Source: Winogradskya humida (GTDB lineage Bacteria; Actinomycetota; Actinomycetes; Mycobacteriales; Micromonosporaceae). From it: a stretch of DNA of 64,000 nt. The notes under the pieces were generated by a model. It saw nothing but the letters and a program-made list of their open reading frames with translations, did not search any database and was not told where the DNA came from. This document shows positions 9,210 through 18,189 of this stretch, in pieces. Each line of letters starts with the position of its first letter. Positions within the stretch are counted from its first letter, which is position 1. The stretch is taken from the NCBI RefSeq assembly GCF_016862215.1, contig NZ_BOMN01000067.1, positions 1 to 64,000 on the forward strand. The letters run 5' to 3'. The position numbers were made by a program, and so were the translations under genes.

Positions 9210-10052
9210 ATGCGAGCGGCGGATCTTCCGAAGGCAACCGGTGCGGCGCTGTCGATAGCGGCAGATCTCGGTCTGGCTGCTGACGACGCGGTTGTTCTTC
9301 AGAATTCGAACAAGGCGAGTCTGCGGCTGCTGCCCTGTGACGTCTTGGCCCGCGTGGCACCCGTACAGGACGGGATCGCGCAGTTTGAAATTGACGTCGC
9401 GCAACGACTGACGGAGGCCGGGAGTCCGATTGCGGCTCTTGATCCCCGGGTTGAGCCACGGGTCTACGAGCGGACCGGGTACGCGGTCACGTTCTGGACC
9501 TTCCACGAAACCGTCACCGGTGACGAGATCGCACCAGCCGATTACGCCGATGCGCTTCACGAACTGCACAGAGCAATGCGCACGATTGAGGTACGCACAC
9601 CGCACTTCACCGATCGCGTCGCGCAGGCGCAGCACCTCGTGGAAAACCGTGACCTCACGCCGGAACTCGCCGAGGCCGACCGGCAGCTCCTCGACTCCGT
9701 GCTGCGGCGGCCCGTCCGCGGAACCGATCAGCTTTTGCACGGCGAACCGCACCCGGGGAACGTACTGAAATCGAAGGGTGGGTTGCTGTTCATCGATCTT
9801 GAGACGTGTTGCCGTGGGCCTGTCGAATTTGATCTGGCCCATGCGCCCGAGGAGGTCGGCGAGCGTTATCCGGGTGTCGATCGGGGGCTTCTGAAGGAGT
9901 GCCGGGTTCTGGTGCTGGCGATGATCACGACGTGGCGCTGGGATCGGGAGGATCAGCTTCCGGATGGGCGGCGGCTGGGGATGCAGTGGCTTGCGGAGAT
10001 TCGGGCGTACGAGGGCTGGCAATCCCCCGGATCGGCGGTTGGGTCCGGCTGA
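9210..10052 (+). CDS. Aminoglycoside phosphotransferase (APH)-fold kinase
   Basis: 280 residues. The C-lobe shows the APH/choline-kinase signature: LLHGEPHPGN with His177 and Asn184 (the catalytic-loop Asp of HGDxHxxN is replaced by Glu179), followed by FIDLET with Asp196 for metal binding. The N-lobe includes LRLLPCDVLARVAP. Proteins of this type phosphorylate small molecules or drugs; the substrate cannot be inferred and resistance should not be assumed. The Glu at the catalytic position lowers confidence in canonical activity. The gene is tightly spaced after the SUKH-like gene and 42 bp before the NACHT gene, all on one strand. Confidence 0.75.
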   Translation: MRAADLPKATGAALSIAADLGLAADDAVVLQNSNKASLRLLPCDVLARVAPVQDGIAQFEIDVAQRLTEAGSPIAALDPRVEPRVYERTGYAVTFWTFHETVTGDEIAPADYADALHELHRAMRTIEVRTPHFTDRVAQAQHLVENRDLTPELAEADRQLLDSVLRRPVRGTDQLLHGEPHPGNVLKSKGGLLFIDLETCCRGPVEFDLAHAPEEVGERYPGVDRGLLKECRVLVLAMITTWRWDREDQLPDGRRLGMQWLAEIRAYEGWQSPGSAVGSG

Positions 10053-10094
10053 TGGCGTCGAGATAATGGGGGTCGTCGGTCGGCGGGCGAGGCG

Positions 10095-13000
10095 GTGGTG
10101 GCCGTGGAGAAGGCCTGGCGCACGGTTCTCACGCTGCTTGTGCTCTTCGCGGCGCCGCTGGTTGCCGGGTGGCGGGCCCTGGTCGAGCGGAGCCCGGGGG
10201 TCGCGCTGCTCGTCGCGGCCGCGTGGCTGGGGGTGGTGGCGGCCGGCTGGTTGTTCTGGCGGATCGCGTCCCAGTCGGTCGATCAGCATCTCGGGGAGTG
10301 GGCGACGGCCTTCGACCGGCTGGTCCGGCGGCGGCTGAGCCGCTACGGCAAGGTGTACGCGCAGTGGGTCATGGACTCCCGCCGGTTCCTCGACGCCAAG
10401 GGGCTCGCCACCGTCGGCATGTTCAGTCCCGAGATGGACGAGGTGTTCGTCGACGTCGGACTCGCCGCGCGGGCGCCGCGGCAGGTGCATCCGGGTCTGG
10501 TCGGGCCCGCGCCCGCCGATGACGCCCAGCGGCGTTCCATCCGGGACTTCCTCGATCACGAGCAGCCCGTCGTCCTGGCGGTCATCGGTGCCCCGGGCAG
10601 CGGGAAGACGACCCTGCTCAACCATGTCGCCCGGGTCACGGCCCGCTCGGTCCACGAGCGTCGCCGCGGCATCCCGGTGGTGCTGCAGCTGCGCGACCAC
10701 GCCGCCACCGTGGCCGCCGAACCCGGCATCTCCCTGGCGGAGCTCGTTCGCCGCGCGCTGCCGACGCTGACCGAGTCCGAGCCCGCCGGGTGGTGGGACC
10801 ATCAGCTCGCCCGGGGCAGGTGCGTCGTGCTGCTGGACGGGCTGGACGAGGTGGCCAACGCCGATCAGCGCCGCGACATAGTGGCCTGGGTGAACGAGCG
10901 GATCGCGCTTCACCCGCGCAACGACTTCGTCGTGACGTCGCGGCCGCACGGCTACCGGGACGCGTACGTGGCTTCGGCGACGACCCTGCAGATCCTCTCG
11001 TTCACCCCGGATCAGGTACGCCAGTTCCTGCACACGTGGTACCGGGCGGTGGAGGAACGCGCGACCGGGACCACCGGCCGCGACGTCGAGATGCTCGCCC
11101 GGGAGGCGGCCGACGACCTGCTCGACCGGCTGGCGACGGCTCCGGCGCTCTACGACCTGACCATCAACCCGCTGCTGCTGACGATGATCGCGAACGTGCA
11201 CCGGTTCCGCCGGTCGCTGCCGAACAGCCGTGCCGATCTGTACGGCGAGGTGTGCGAGGTGATGCTGTGGCGCCGGCAGGAGGCGAAGCGGATGGAGCTG
11301 GACCTGCCCGGGATCAGCAAGCAGCGCATCCTCGCCTGGCTGGCGTTCGAGATGATGCGCAAGGGCACCCGGGACGTCACGAGGCGGGTTCTGCTCGACG
11401 GCGTCCGGCCCCGGTTGCAGCGGGTGTCCGCCACGATCACTCCGGAGGAGTTCGTCAACGACATCGGGTCCAACGGGCTGCTCGTCGAGCGCGAGCGCGA
11501 TCAGTACGAGTTCGCGCACCTGACTTTCCAGGAGTATCTCGCCGCCCGCTACATCCAGGAGCACGGCCTGGAACAGGTCCTGGTGACCGCGGTGGACGAC
11601 CCCTGGTGGCGCGAGACGACGCTGCTCTACCTCGCCGGGGCCGACGCCGACCCGATCGTCGAGGCCGCGCTGAGGTCCGGGACGCCCACCGCGCTCTCAC
11701 TCGCCTTCGAATGCGACGAGATCGGGGCGGAGCTCGCTCCCGAACTGCGCGAGCGGCTCACCGGGGTGCTGCGGGAGGCCTTCGCCCCGCAGGCGAGCCC
11801 GGAGAGCCGGCGGCTGGTGGCCGGAGTGCTGGCCAGCCGGCATCGGCGCCTGCTCGTGCCCGCCGGCCAGGACGGCACCCGGGTCTGCCCGGAAGCCGTC
11901 GGCGCCGATCTCTACTGGCTGTTCCGTCAGGACACCGGGACGCCCGCTCCGGATGCCGGGACGCCCCGGTCATCGGCGGCACCGGCGCGGGGGATGTGGA
12001 GCAGCGATGCCGTCGCCTTCGTACGCTGGATCAACCGGGTGGCCGGGGTGGGCGGCCCGGTGCCACAGGGCACCGGCGTGCTCTACCGGCTGCCCACCGC
12101 CGCCGAGCTCGACGCGCTGGCCACGGGCGGCGGGCCGGCGTCGCAGCTGTTGAGCAACACCGTCCGCAGGGCATGGCACACGGGCGGGCGCGATGAGCCA
12201 CCATCGGTGTGGTGCGCCCCCGGGGTCGAGCCCGCGAACGTCGTGACCCCGGGTGTACTCCTGGCTGCTCTCGTCGCGGACCTGCGAGGTTCCGGTCTGC
12301 TCCCCCGGCTCCTGACGCTCACCGCGGTGGGGGCGGCCGGGCGCCTGGACCCGGCCGGGCGGCCGATCCGTGACGCTGCCCGGGAGATCGCGCGGGGCAT
12401 GGCGTCGCTGCGGTCCGGGCAGGACGCCGCCGGCCTGGAGAATTCGCCGGCGCTGGAGGACCTGCGTGGGCATCTGGCCCGCGCCCGCCGGGAGACCACG
12501 AAGATCGATCGCGCCCTGCAGCATCTGCAGTCGATCCACGGGGACGACGCCGCGGTGGTGGGCCGGGTCCTCGGCCGCTTCCCGATCGACGAGGTCGTCC
12601 ACAGCCTCACCCGGGCCGCCTCGCTGGGCCGCGACGTCGCCATCGCGCAGGATTGGAACAGGGACCTCGGGGTCGACCAGGTGCTGCCCGTCGCCATCAC
12701 GATCCAGCGTCAGGTGCACCGCGCCCGCCAGCAGTACGGCGACAAGTCGCACTCCCAGCCCGGGCCACCGGCATCCCTGCTGGAACGGTGTCTCGCCGTG
12801 GACAAGGACCGGCACCCCCAAGTCACCGGCGATGCCCTGGGCAAAGTGGTCACCGACATGCTGAAACCCCGGCCCGTCGGCGACGAGAAGGACGACGCCA
12901 CCCTCTTCGTGACCGCGCTGCTGCGCCTGGCGACCGGCGGCGATCCCGAGCCGGCAACCGTGGACCTGGGACGCCTGACCGGCCGGCTCCAGGTCATCCT

Positions 13001-13283
13001 GGATCCGGTCGGCCGGCGTTCCAGTGCACCGGAATGGGCCAACTCCGTTCTCCACGGCCTACGGGCGGCGGCCGTTCCGATGCTGGAGAGACGAGCAACC
13101 CTGACCGCGGAGACGGCGACCAGGGTGCGCCTGCCGGCTCTGGTGCTGGCCGCCGAGGCGGTGGCGGGCGGGCGCCGGGAGATGGCCGCCGACCTGCGTC
13201 ACCTGGCCGCGGCCACCTGCCTGATCCAGCGCCGTACCCGCGGCACCGACGTGCTCGAAACCCTCGTGCTGGCGACGGCGTGA
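10095..13283 (+). CDS. Membrane-anchored NACHT (STAND) NTPase with FGE-like remnant
   Basis: 1062 residues from a GTG start. Two hydrophobic helices (about residues 8-27 and 35-54) anchor the protein. The NACHT module follows, with Walker A GAPGSGKTT from residue 165, Walker B VVLLDGLDEV near 243-252, sensor VVTSRPHGY, and downstream winged-helix-like and EYLAARYI motifs typical of NACHT ATPases. Around residues 634-680, WSSDAVAFVRWIN...YRLPTAAELDAL resembles the core of formylglycine-generating-enzyme/sulfatase-modifying domains, but it is short and lacks catalytic cysteines, so it probably serves as a sensor or scaffold. The remaining 360 residues are helical, possibly repeat-like. By analogy with bacterial STAND proteins it may be a threat sensor; no phage-defence role is shown here. 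Confidence 0.85.
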   Translation: MVAVEKAWRTVLTLLVLFAAPLVAGWRALVERSPGVALLVAAAWLGVVAAGWLFWRIASQSVDQHLGEWATAFDRLVRRRLSRYGKVYAQWVMDSRRFLDAKGLATVGMFSPEMDEVFVDVGLAARAPRQVHPGLVGPAPADDAQRRSIRDFLDHEQPVVLAVIGAPGSGKTTLLNHVARVTARSVHERRRGIPVVLQLRDHAATVAAEPGISLAELVRRALPTLTESEPAGWWDHQLARGRCVVLLDGLDEVANADQRRDIVAWVNERIALHPRNDFVVTSRPHGYRDAYVASATTLQILSFTPDQVRQFLHTWYRAVEERATGTTGRDVEMLAREAADDLLDRLATAPALYDLTINPLLLTMIANVHRFRRSLPNSRADLYGEVCEVMLWRRQEAKRMELDLPGISKQRILAWLAFEMMRKGTRDVTRRVLLDGVRPRLQRVSATITPEEFVNDIGSNGLLVERERDQYEFAHLTFQEYLAARYIQEHGLEQVLVTAVDDPWWRETTLLYLAGADADPIVEAALRSGTPTALSLAFECDEIGAELAPELRERLTGVLREAFAPQASPESRRLVAGVLASRHRRLLVPAGQDGTRVCPEAVGADLYWLFRQDTGTPAPDAGTPRSSAAPARGMWSSDAVAFVRWINRVAGVGGPVPQGTGVLYRLPTAAELDALATGGGPASQLLSNTVRRAWHTGGRDEPPSVWCAPGVEPANVVTPGVLLAALVADLRGSGLLPRLLTLTAVGAAGRLDPAGRPIRDAAREIARGMASLRSGQDAAGLENSPALEDLRGHLARARRETTKIDRALQHLQSIHGDDAAVVGRVLGRFPIDEVVHSLTRAASLGRDVAIAQDWNRDLGVDQVLPVAITIQRQVHRARQQYGDKSHSQPGPPASLLERCLAVDKDRHPQVTGDALGKVVTDMLKPRPVGDEKDDATLFVTALLRLATGGDPEPATVDLGRLTGRLQVILDPVGRRSSAPEWANSVLHGLRAAAVPMLERRATLTAETATRVRLPALVLAAEAVAGGRREMAADLRHLAAATCLIQRRTRGTDVLETLVLATA

Positions 13284-13288
13284 CGGCA

Positions 13289-13423
13289 TCAGAGCTCGGC
13301 TCGGTTGAGGCTCCGAGGATCGTCGGGGGCCTGGTACCGGGCGTACAGGCCGCCGCGGGCGACTCTGCGCCAGGGCCGGGCGTAGTTCCTGTTGGCTGTC
13401 ATGGGGCCTCCGCTGTCCCGCAC
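13289..13423 (-). CDS. Possible small ORF, or exposed 3' end of a longer gene
   Basis: On the minus strand a frame without stops runs from 13564 to a TGA at 13289. Its peptide ends ...GIDVRDSGGPMTANRNYARP... then WRRVARGGLYARYQAPDDP, and looks protein-like, with balanced charged, Gly and Tyr content. Possible starts are the GTG at 13423 (44 residues) or the ATG at 13402 (37 residues, GGAGG 4 bp upstream). The frame upstream also looks coding (GTLVSGYCPGSFVSDVLIAR) but has no normal start, so this could be the 3' remnant of a longer gene. It fills the otherwise empty 13284-13604 gap between the NACHT and nucleoside hydrolase genes. Confidence 0.3.
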   Translation of the reverse strand: MRDSGGPMTANRNYARPWRRVARGGLYARYQAPDDPRSLNRAEL

Positions 13424-13604
13424 GTCGATCCCCCGCGCGATCAGGACGTCCGAGACGAACGAGCCAGGACAGTAACCCGAGACGAGAGTCCCTTTGCCTC
13501 CGTCGAGGACCGCGCAGCGGGGGCGGTCACAGGAGGTTCGGCGTGGGCCACGCCGGATCCGACGTTAGCAGCTCCGACGAGGAAGCGGCATCTATCGTCG
13601 GGGG

Positions 13605-14603
13605 ATGGGAGACGTCGCTGCGGTGCCGGTGATCATCGACTGCGATCCGGGGCATGATGATGCGCTGGCGTTGCTGCTCGCTGTGGGTGATCCGCGGTTG
13701 CGGCTGCTCGGGGTCACCACCGTGGCCGGTAATCAGACGCTCGCCAAGACGACCTCGAACGCGCTGAAGATTCTCGCGCTCGCCGGTGCGATCGATGTTC
13801 CGGTGGCTGCCGGCTGTGATCGGCCGTTGGTCGGGGAGCTCACCGTGGCCGGGGACATCCACGGTGAGTCCGGGCTGGATGGGCCCGATCTCGATGTGCC
13901 GGTGGGCGAGGCCGCGGGCGTGCACGGGGTCGAGCTGATGCGGCGGCTCATTCTGGGCTACGGGGAGCCGGTCACCCTGATCGCCACCGGGCCGCTGACA
14001 AATGTTGCTCTGCTGCTGCGCAGGCACCCCGAGGTCTTACCGTACGTTCGCCGCGTCGTCTTCATGGGCGGCTCGACCGATCGGGGCAACACCACGCCCT
14101 ACGGCGAGTTCAACATCGTCACCGATCCCGAGGCCGCCGACATCGTGCTGCGGTCGGGGCTGCCGGTGACGATGATCGGGCTGAACGTCACGCATCAGGC
14201 GCTGGCGACCACGCAGATCATCGAGGAGTTCCGCGGGATGGGCACCCGGCTGGGCGTCATCTGCGCGGACCTGATGACGTTCTTCGCGAGCACCTACCGC
14301 CGGGTGTTCGGGTTCGAGCATCCCCCGGTGCACGATCCGATCGCCGTCGCGTGTGTCATCGACCCGTCGATCATCGTGACCGTCGCGGTGCCGGTCGCCG
14401 TTGAGCTCGTCGGGGCGTACACCAAGGGTGCGACTGTTGTTGATCTTCATGGCCGGAGCGGGGCCGTCGCAAACGCGGACGTTGCCGTGGGGATCGAGGT
14501 GGAGGCGTTCTGGCGGTTGCTCATGGCGGCGGTGCGGAGGGTGGGGCTAGGCCCACTGAACCCTCCGTCTACACCGATTCCGCCCGTTCGCCGCGCTCCG
14601 TAG
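13605..14603 (+). CDS. Inosine/uridine-preferring nucleoside hydrolase
   Basis: 332 residues. The N-terminal IIDCDPGHDDALAL is the calcium-coordinating aspartate cluster that defines the family. The conserved GPLTNVALLL, VFMGG and NxxxDPEAA blocks follow in order, and the HDPIAVA segment near residue 246 supplies the late catalytic/metal residues. It hydrolyses ribonucleosides to base and ribose for purine/pyrimidine salvage, in the cytosol. The last 30 residues are a Pro-rich extension beyond the usual family end. It lies 10 bp upstream of the next membrane-protein gene and may share its transcript. Confidence 0.92.
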   Translation: MGDVAAVPVIIDCDPGHDDALALLLAVGDPRLRLLGVTTVAGNQTLAKTTSNALKILALAGAIDVPVAAGCDRPLVGELTVAGDIHGESGLDGPDLDVPVGEAAGVHGVELMRRLILGYGEPVTLIATGPLTNVALLLRRHPEVLPYVRRVVFMGGSTDRGNTTPYGEFNIVTDPEAADIVLRSGLPVTMIGLNVTHQALATTQIIEEFRGMGTRLGVICADLMTFFASTYRRVFGFEHPPVHDPIAVACVIDPSIIVTVAVPVAVELVGAYTKGATVVDLHGRSGAVANADVAVGIEVEAFWRLLMAAVRRVGLGPLNPPSTPIPPVRRAP

Positions 14604-14613
14604 CGTCATCAGC

Positions 14614-15054
14614 ATGGAAAACATGACGCACGCCGCCACCGCCACCGCCGCCACCGCCGCCCCCACCGCCGCGCAGGATGCACTCGGGGTGGTTGCGACC
14701 TGCTTCAAGGCGTACACCGCGCTCAGTGGGATCGCCCTGGCGGCCACCATCGCGATGGCGGGCACGGGGCACACCGTGAACACCTTCATGTGGGTTCGCA
14801 GCATTCTGCTGCCGATCATCGCCGTGGTTCTCTACCAGGTGACCCTCGCCGCTTCCCGGGGCTCCGCCAGGGCCTTCGACCGGATCCGCGCGGTGACCAT
14901 GATCCTGCCGATCGCGATCATCGCCGTCGACCTGATCCCCGGGGTCTGCCCGTCCTGGTACGCCGCCATGCAGGCCGTCTGCATGATCCCGGTCATCGTG
15001 GCCGCCGTCGTCACCCGACAGGCCGCCCTGCGCGCAGCGTTCCCGAAGGCCTGA
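14614..15054 (+). CDS. Small four-helix membrane protein
   Basis: 146 residues with an Ala/Thr-rich low-complexity start (residues 5-19) and four predicted transmembrane helices, about 34-50, 64-84, 96-112 and 118-135. I recognise no family motif. An alternative ATG four codons in (MTHAAT) is possible. The stop codon sits in a 13-bp segment that is repeated 36 bp downstream. Confidence 0.6.
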   Translation: MENMTHAATATAATAAPTAAQDALGVVATCFKAYTALSGIALAATIAMAGTGHTVNTFMWVRSILLPIIAVVLYQVTLAASRGSARAFDRIRAVTMILPIAIIAVDLIPGVCPSWYAAMQAVCMIPVIVAAVVTRQAALRAAFPKA

Positions 15055-15092
15055 CACCGAACCGGGGTCCGGCAACGAACGAAGGCCTGACA
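15044..15092 (+). repeat. 13-bp direct repeat including a stop codon
   Basis: CGAAGGCCTGACA occurs at 15044-15056 and again at 15080-15092. The first copy contains the TGA of the small membrane protein gene. Flanking bases (CCGAACCGGGGTCC versus ACCGGATCGGACCC) are also related, so this looks like an older 36-bp duplication of a gene end. Confidence 0.6.
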
Positions 15093-15195
15093 ACCGGATC
15101 GGACCCGGATCACACCTCAGGAATACTCTAGGTAGCCAAATAACTACCGATTGCTAGGGTCGCCACCGCCGAAGACCCCCTGAGGAGCTCGACCC

Positions 15196-16056
15196 ATGCG
15201 CCTGCGTCACCGTGCCGCCGTAATCACCGCCGTTGCCGGAATCGCCCTGACCGGGCTGGCCACCGCCGGCCCCGCCATGGCAGCGACCAGCACCGCCGTG
15301 AAGGCGGCGGCCAGCGCTCCGGCCAGTACCTTCAACCTCGCGGGGACCCTCGCCGCCCTGAACGCCGCGAAGGGCACCGTCACGGTCGCCGGCGTGAGTG
15401 GCAGCAACACCACCGTCACCGTGGCGCCCACCGCGAATGTTGCCGTCGACGGAGACACCGCCAAGCTGGCGAAGCTGCCGGTCGGCGCCCAGGTCAAGCT
15501 CTCCGGCAACGTCACCAACGGCACCACCGTGGCCACGAAGGTCGACGCGACCACCGCCTGGCCGTTCGCCGCCGCCGGCACCGTCGTCTCGGTCAACCCG
15601 GCCGCCGGCACCGTCTCGGTCAAGCGGGTCTCGCTGGACGGCAAGGGCGCCACCGACGTCATCCCGGTCGCCGCCAAGGCCATGATCACTCTCGACGGCA
15701 GGACGGTCGCGCTCTCCGCGCTGCCGGCCAAGGCTCCGATCCTGGTCGTCGGTACGGTCACCACCGGCACGTACTCCGCCAAGTCCCTGACCGCCCTGTC
15801 CCGCTGGGCGCTGACCCTCTCCGGCACCGTCGCCGCGGTCGACGCCGCGAACGGCACGGTCACGGTGAACACCGGCTCGCCCGCCACCGCGGTGAAGCTG
15901 AACGTCGACCCGAAGGCCAGCGTCAAGGTCAACGGCGTCAACGCCTCGCTGTCGAAGCTGCCCGTCGGCGCGACCGTCGGCCTCACCGGCACCGAGACCA
16001 CCGTCGGCGCCACCGTCTCCGGCATCGACGCCAAGGTCGGCACCAAGAACCGCTGA
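15196..16056 (+). CDS. Secreted protein with three DUF5666-like beta-barrel repeats
   Basis: 286 residues. Signal peptide residues 1-29 (AMA-A). The mature part holds three repeats of 65-75 residues, each with the pattern GTV-x-VxxAxGTVTV...V.VD..A.v...G....LPVGA.V.l.G..., at about 46-118, 124-196 and 206-280. This is the OB-like DUF5666 pattern. The family is extracytoplasmic and of undefined function. There is no lipobox or anchor, so secretion is likely. A strong hairpin follows. Confidence 0.75.
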   Translation: MRLRHRAAVITAVAGIALTGLATAGPAMAATSTAVKAAASAPASTFNLAGTLAALNAAKGTVTVAGVSGSNTTVTVAPTANVAVDGDTAKLAKLPVGAQVKLSGNVTNGTTVATKVDATTAWPFAAAGTVVSVNPAAGTVSVKRVSLDGKGATDVIPVAAKAMITLDGRTVALSALPAKAPILVVGTVTTGTYSAKSLTALSRWALTLSGTVAAVDAANGTVTVNTGSPATAVKLNVDPKASVKVNGVNASLSKLPVGATVGLTGTETTVGATVSGIDAKVGTKNR

Positions 16057-16071
16057 CGCCCCCGACGTTCG

Positions 16072-16098
16072 ATCGCCCGCGCACCCCGCGCGGGCGAT
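16072..16098 (+). terminator. Perfect 11-bp hairpin after the DUF5666-like gene
   Basis: ATCGCCCGCGC (16072-16082) pairs with GCGCGGGCGAT (16088-16098) over a 5-nt loop, 15 bp after the stop codon. It is a strong GC-rich stem without a T-tract. Confidence 0.8.
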
Positions 16099-16149
16099 TC
16101 GGCGTGTGCGATCCTTTTGCGACTGTAGATCAAGTTGCGGGGGCAATTC

Positions 16150-18180
16150 GTGCGGCGTACGCGGGTAATAGGGCTGGTAACGGCATCGATCGTCAGTTTG
16201 GGCATTTACTTCGCCCCGGGTGTCGCCGACGCGGACGTCGTCGGCCCCTCGGTTTTCGCCGACTACGGCCGGGGCGAGACGGACCTCAAGTTCAATGTCG
16301 GCGTACCCGGCGAATTCAGGTTCTCGTCCCGGGACGACGACACGGAATCGTTTGTCTGGTCGATCGACGGCGACGGCCCGTCCGGGACGACCCCGGCCGA
16401 CGCGACCGGCTGGGGAACGGCGGTCATCGCCCCGGCCCGCCCCGGATGGCAGACCCTGTCCGTGCTGGGCGTCGAGCGTGACGGCACCCGCTCCGGGACG
16501 ACCGCGTACGAGTTCCGCGTCGACAACGGCCCCCTGGTCACCGGTGGCATGACCGCGGAGGACGAGCCGGTGCTGGTCGGTGCGACGCTGACCTATCACC
16601 TGGCGCCCCGGCGGCCGGGCGTCACGGCGTACGTGTTCCAGGCCGAGGGTCTGACCGAATTCACCGTCCCCGCCCGTGCCGACGGCACCGCCGACTACAC
16701 CTGGATGATCCCGCACCCGGACATCCGCACCCTGTCCGTCCGGAGCCGCACCGCCGACGGCACCCTGTCCGAGCCCCGCTACCCCTACCTCTCGGTCAAC
16801 GGCGCCGACCCCGTCATCACCCAGAGCGGCGGCTACGGCCTCAACATGCCGATGACGTTCCGGGCCCTGTCCCCGATGCCGGGCGTCACGGAATACACCG
16901 CGGTCCTCGACAACACCCCGTCGACCCAGCAGGTCGTGAGCGCCGGACCGGACGGCAGCGCCTCCTTGCAGTACACGGTTTCCAAGCGCGGCCAGCACAG
17001 CGTCGTCATCCACGCCGTCAACGCGAGCGGGGCACGCACCGGGAGCCGCGTCCGGACGTGGACGGCCTCGGACCGCCCGATCGTCACCTCCGCGGAATTC
17101 CCGCTGGACGGCGCCGCCCGCCTAGCCCCTGGAACGTTCACCTTCAGCCCGCGGCTCGGCGGCACCACCGCGTACGAGTACAGCTTCGGCGGCTCCCCGA
17201 CCACCCTGCCTACTGATCCGGACGGTACGGGGACACTCGCCTGGACGCCGCCCGCCATGGGCTCGTACTCCCTGTCGGTCCGCAGCCTCACCGCGGACGG
17301 CACCCGCTCGGAACTCACGGCCGTTCACACCTTCACCGTGGCGCCGCGCACCGGCACCCTCACCTCGTTCAGCCCGCACGCGGTCCAGGCCGGCGCGCCC
17401 CGGACGATCACCCTGGCCGGCACGGAACTGACCGCGCAGGACAAGATCACCGTCCAGCTGCCCGGTGGTTCATCGGCACCCACGAGGATCACGTCGGTCT
17501 CCGCGGACCTGACCACGCTGACGTTCACCGCCGACCTGACCAGCGCAAAAGCCGGCCTGGCTGACATCGTCCTGCACTCGGCCGCCACGGGCGAGCTCGC
17601 CGGCCGTTACACGATCATCATCGACCCGCCGCCCGCCCTGCGCGTCACAAAAGCACCCGCGATCACCGGCAGCGCCAAGGTCGGCGCCAAACTCACCGCC
17701 ACGGCCGGCACCTGGACGCCGGCGGCGACGTCGGTGAAGTATCAGTGGAAGTCCAACGGGACTGCCATCGCGGGCGCGACCGGCTCGTCGTACACGATCC
17801 CTGCTTCGCAGCTGGGCAAGCGGCTCACCGTCACGGTGACCGCTTCCCGATCCGGCAACACCACCACCAGCACGGTTTCGGCCGCGACCCCTGCCGTGGC
17901 CAAGGGCCCTGCCGCCAAGGCCACCACAAAGCCCAAGATTACGGGTACGCCCAAAGCCGCCCGAACGGTCACCGCAACGCCCGGCACATGGTCGCCGAAG
18001 CCCACGTCCTACAAATACGAATGGCGCCTCAACGGCACACTCATCAAGGGCGCTACGGGCAAAACCCTGAAACTGAAGTCCACCATGCGCGACAAGAAAC
18101 TCACGGTCACCGTGATCGCCGTCCGCGCCGGCTACGTGGACGGCCGTTCCACCAGCGCCACGGTAAAGGTCCGCCGCTGA
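16150..18180 (+). CDS. Secreted Ig-like repeat protein, paralogue of the gene at 558
   Basis: The GTG at 16150 (676 residues) is preferred to the in-frame TTG at 16135 because GCGGGGG lies 6 bp before it and it opens directly with a signal peptide (MRRTRVIGLV...GVADA-D). The rest aligns along its length with the protein encoded at 558: shared FNVGVPGEF, SFVWxIDxDGPSGT, YxFxVDNxP and VTSAEFP motifs, one IPT-like domain (about 405-495) and two terminal ITGxAKVGxxL repeats. It lacks roughly the first 250 residues of its paralogue. It is an extracellular beta-sandwich protein of unknown ligand, possibly an adhesin or sheath component. Confidence 0.85.
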   Translation: MRRTRVIGLVTASIVSLGIYFAPGVADADVVGPSVFADYGRGETDLKFNVGVPGEFRFSSRDDDTESFVWSIDGDGPSGTTPADATGWGTAVIAPARPGWQTLSVLGVERDGTRSGTTAYEFRVDNGPLVTGGMTAEDEPVLVGATLTYHLAPRRPGVTAYVFQAEGLTEFTVPARADGTADYTWMIPHPDIRTLSVRSRTADGTLSEPRYPYLSVNGADPVITQSGGYGLNMPMTFRALSPMPGVTEYTAVLDNTPSTQQVVSAGPDGSASLQYTVSKRGQHSVVIHAVNASGARTGSRVRTWTASDRPIVTSAEFPLDGAARLAPGTFTFSPRLGGTTAYEYSFGGSPTTLPTDPDGTGTLAWTPPAMGSYSLSVRSLTADGTRSELTAVHTFTVAPRTGTLTSFSPHAVQAGAPRTITLAGTELTAQDKITVQLPGGSSAPTRITSVSADLTTLTFTADLTSAKAGLADIVLHSAATGELAGRYTIIIDPPPALRVTKAPAITGSAKVGAKLTATAGTWTPAATSVKYQWKSNGTAIAGATGSSYTIPASQLGKRLTVTVTASRSGNTTTSTVSAATPAVAKGPAAKATTKPKITGTPKAARTVTATPGTWSPKPTSYKYEWRLNGTLIKGATGKTLKLKSTMRDKKLTVTVIAVRAGYVDGRSTSATVKVRR

Positions 18181-18189
18181 CCGCACGCG

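Noticed and set aside
8136..11564. Very long minus-strand ORF (over 1100 codons)
   Set aside because: It lies antisense to four well-supported genes (LPITG protein, SUKH-like, APH, NACHT); its His/Arg/Pro/Gln-rich product is the usual shadow of high-GC third positions.
15134..15170. Possible operator (GGTAG...CTACC) before the DUF5666-like gene
   Set aside because: Only a 5-bp inverted repeat with an AT-rich loop; too weak to call.
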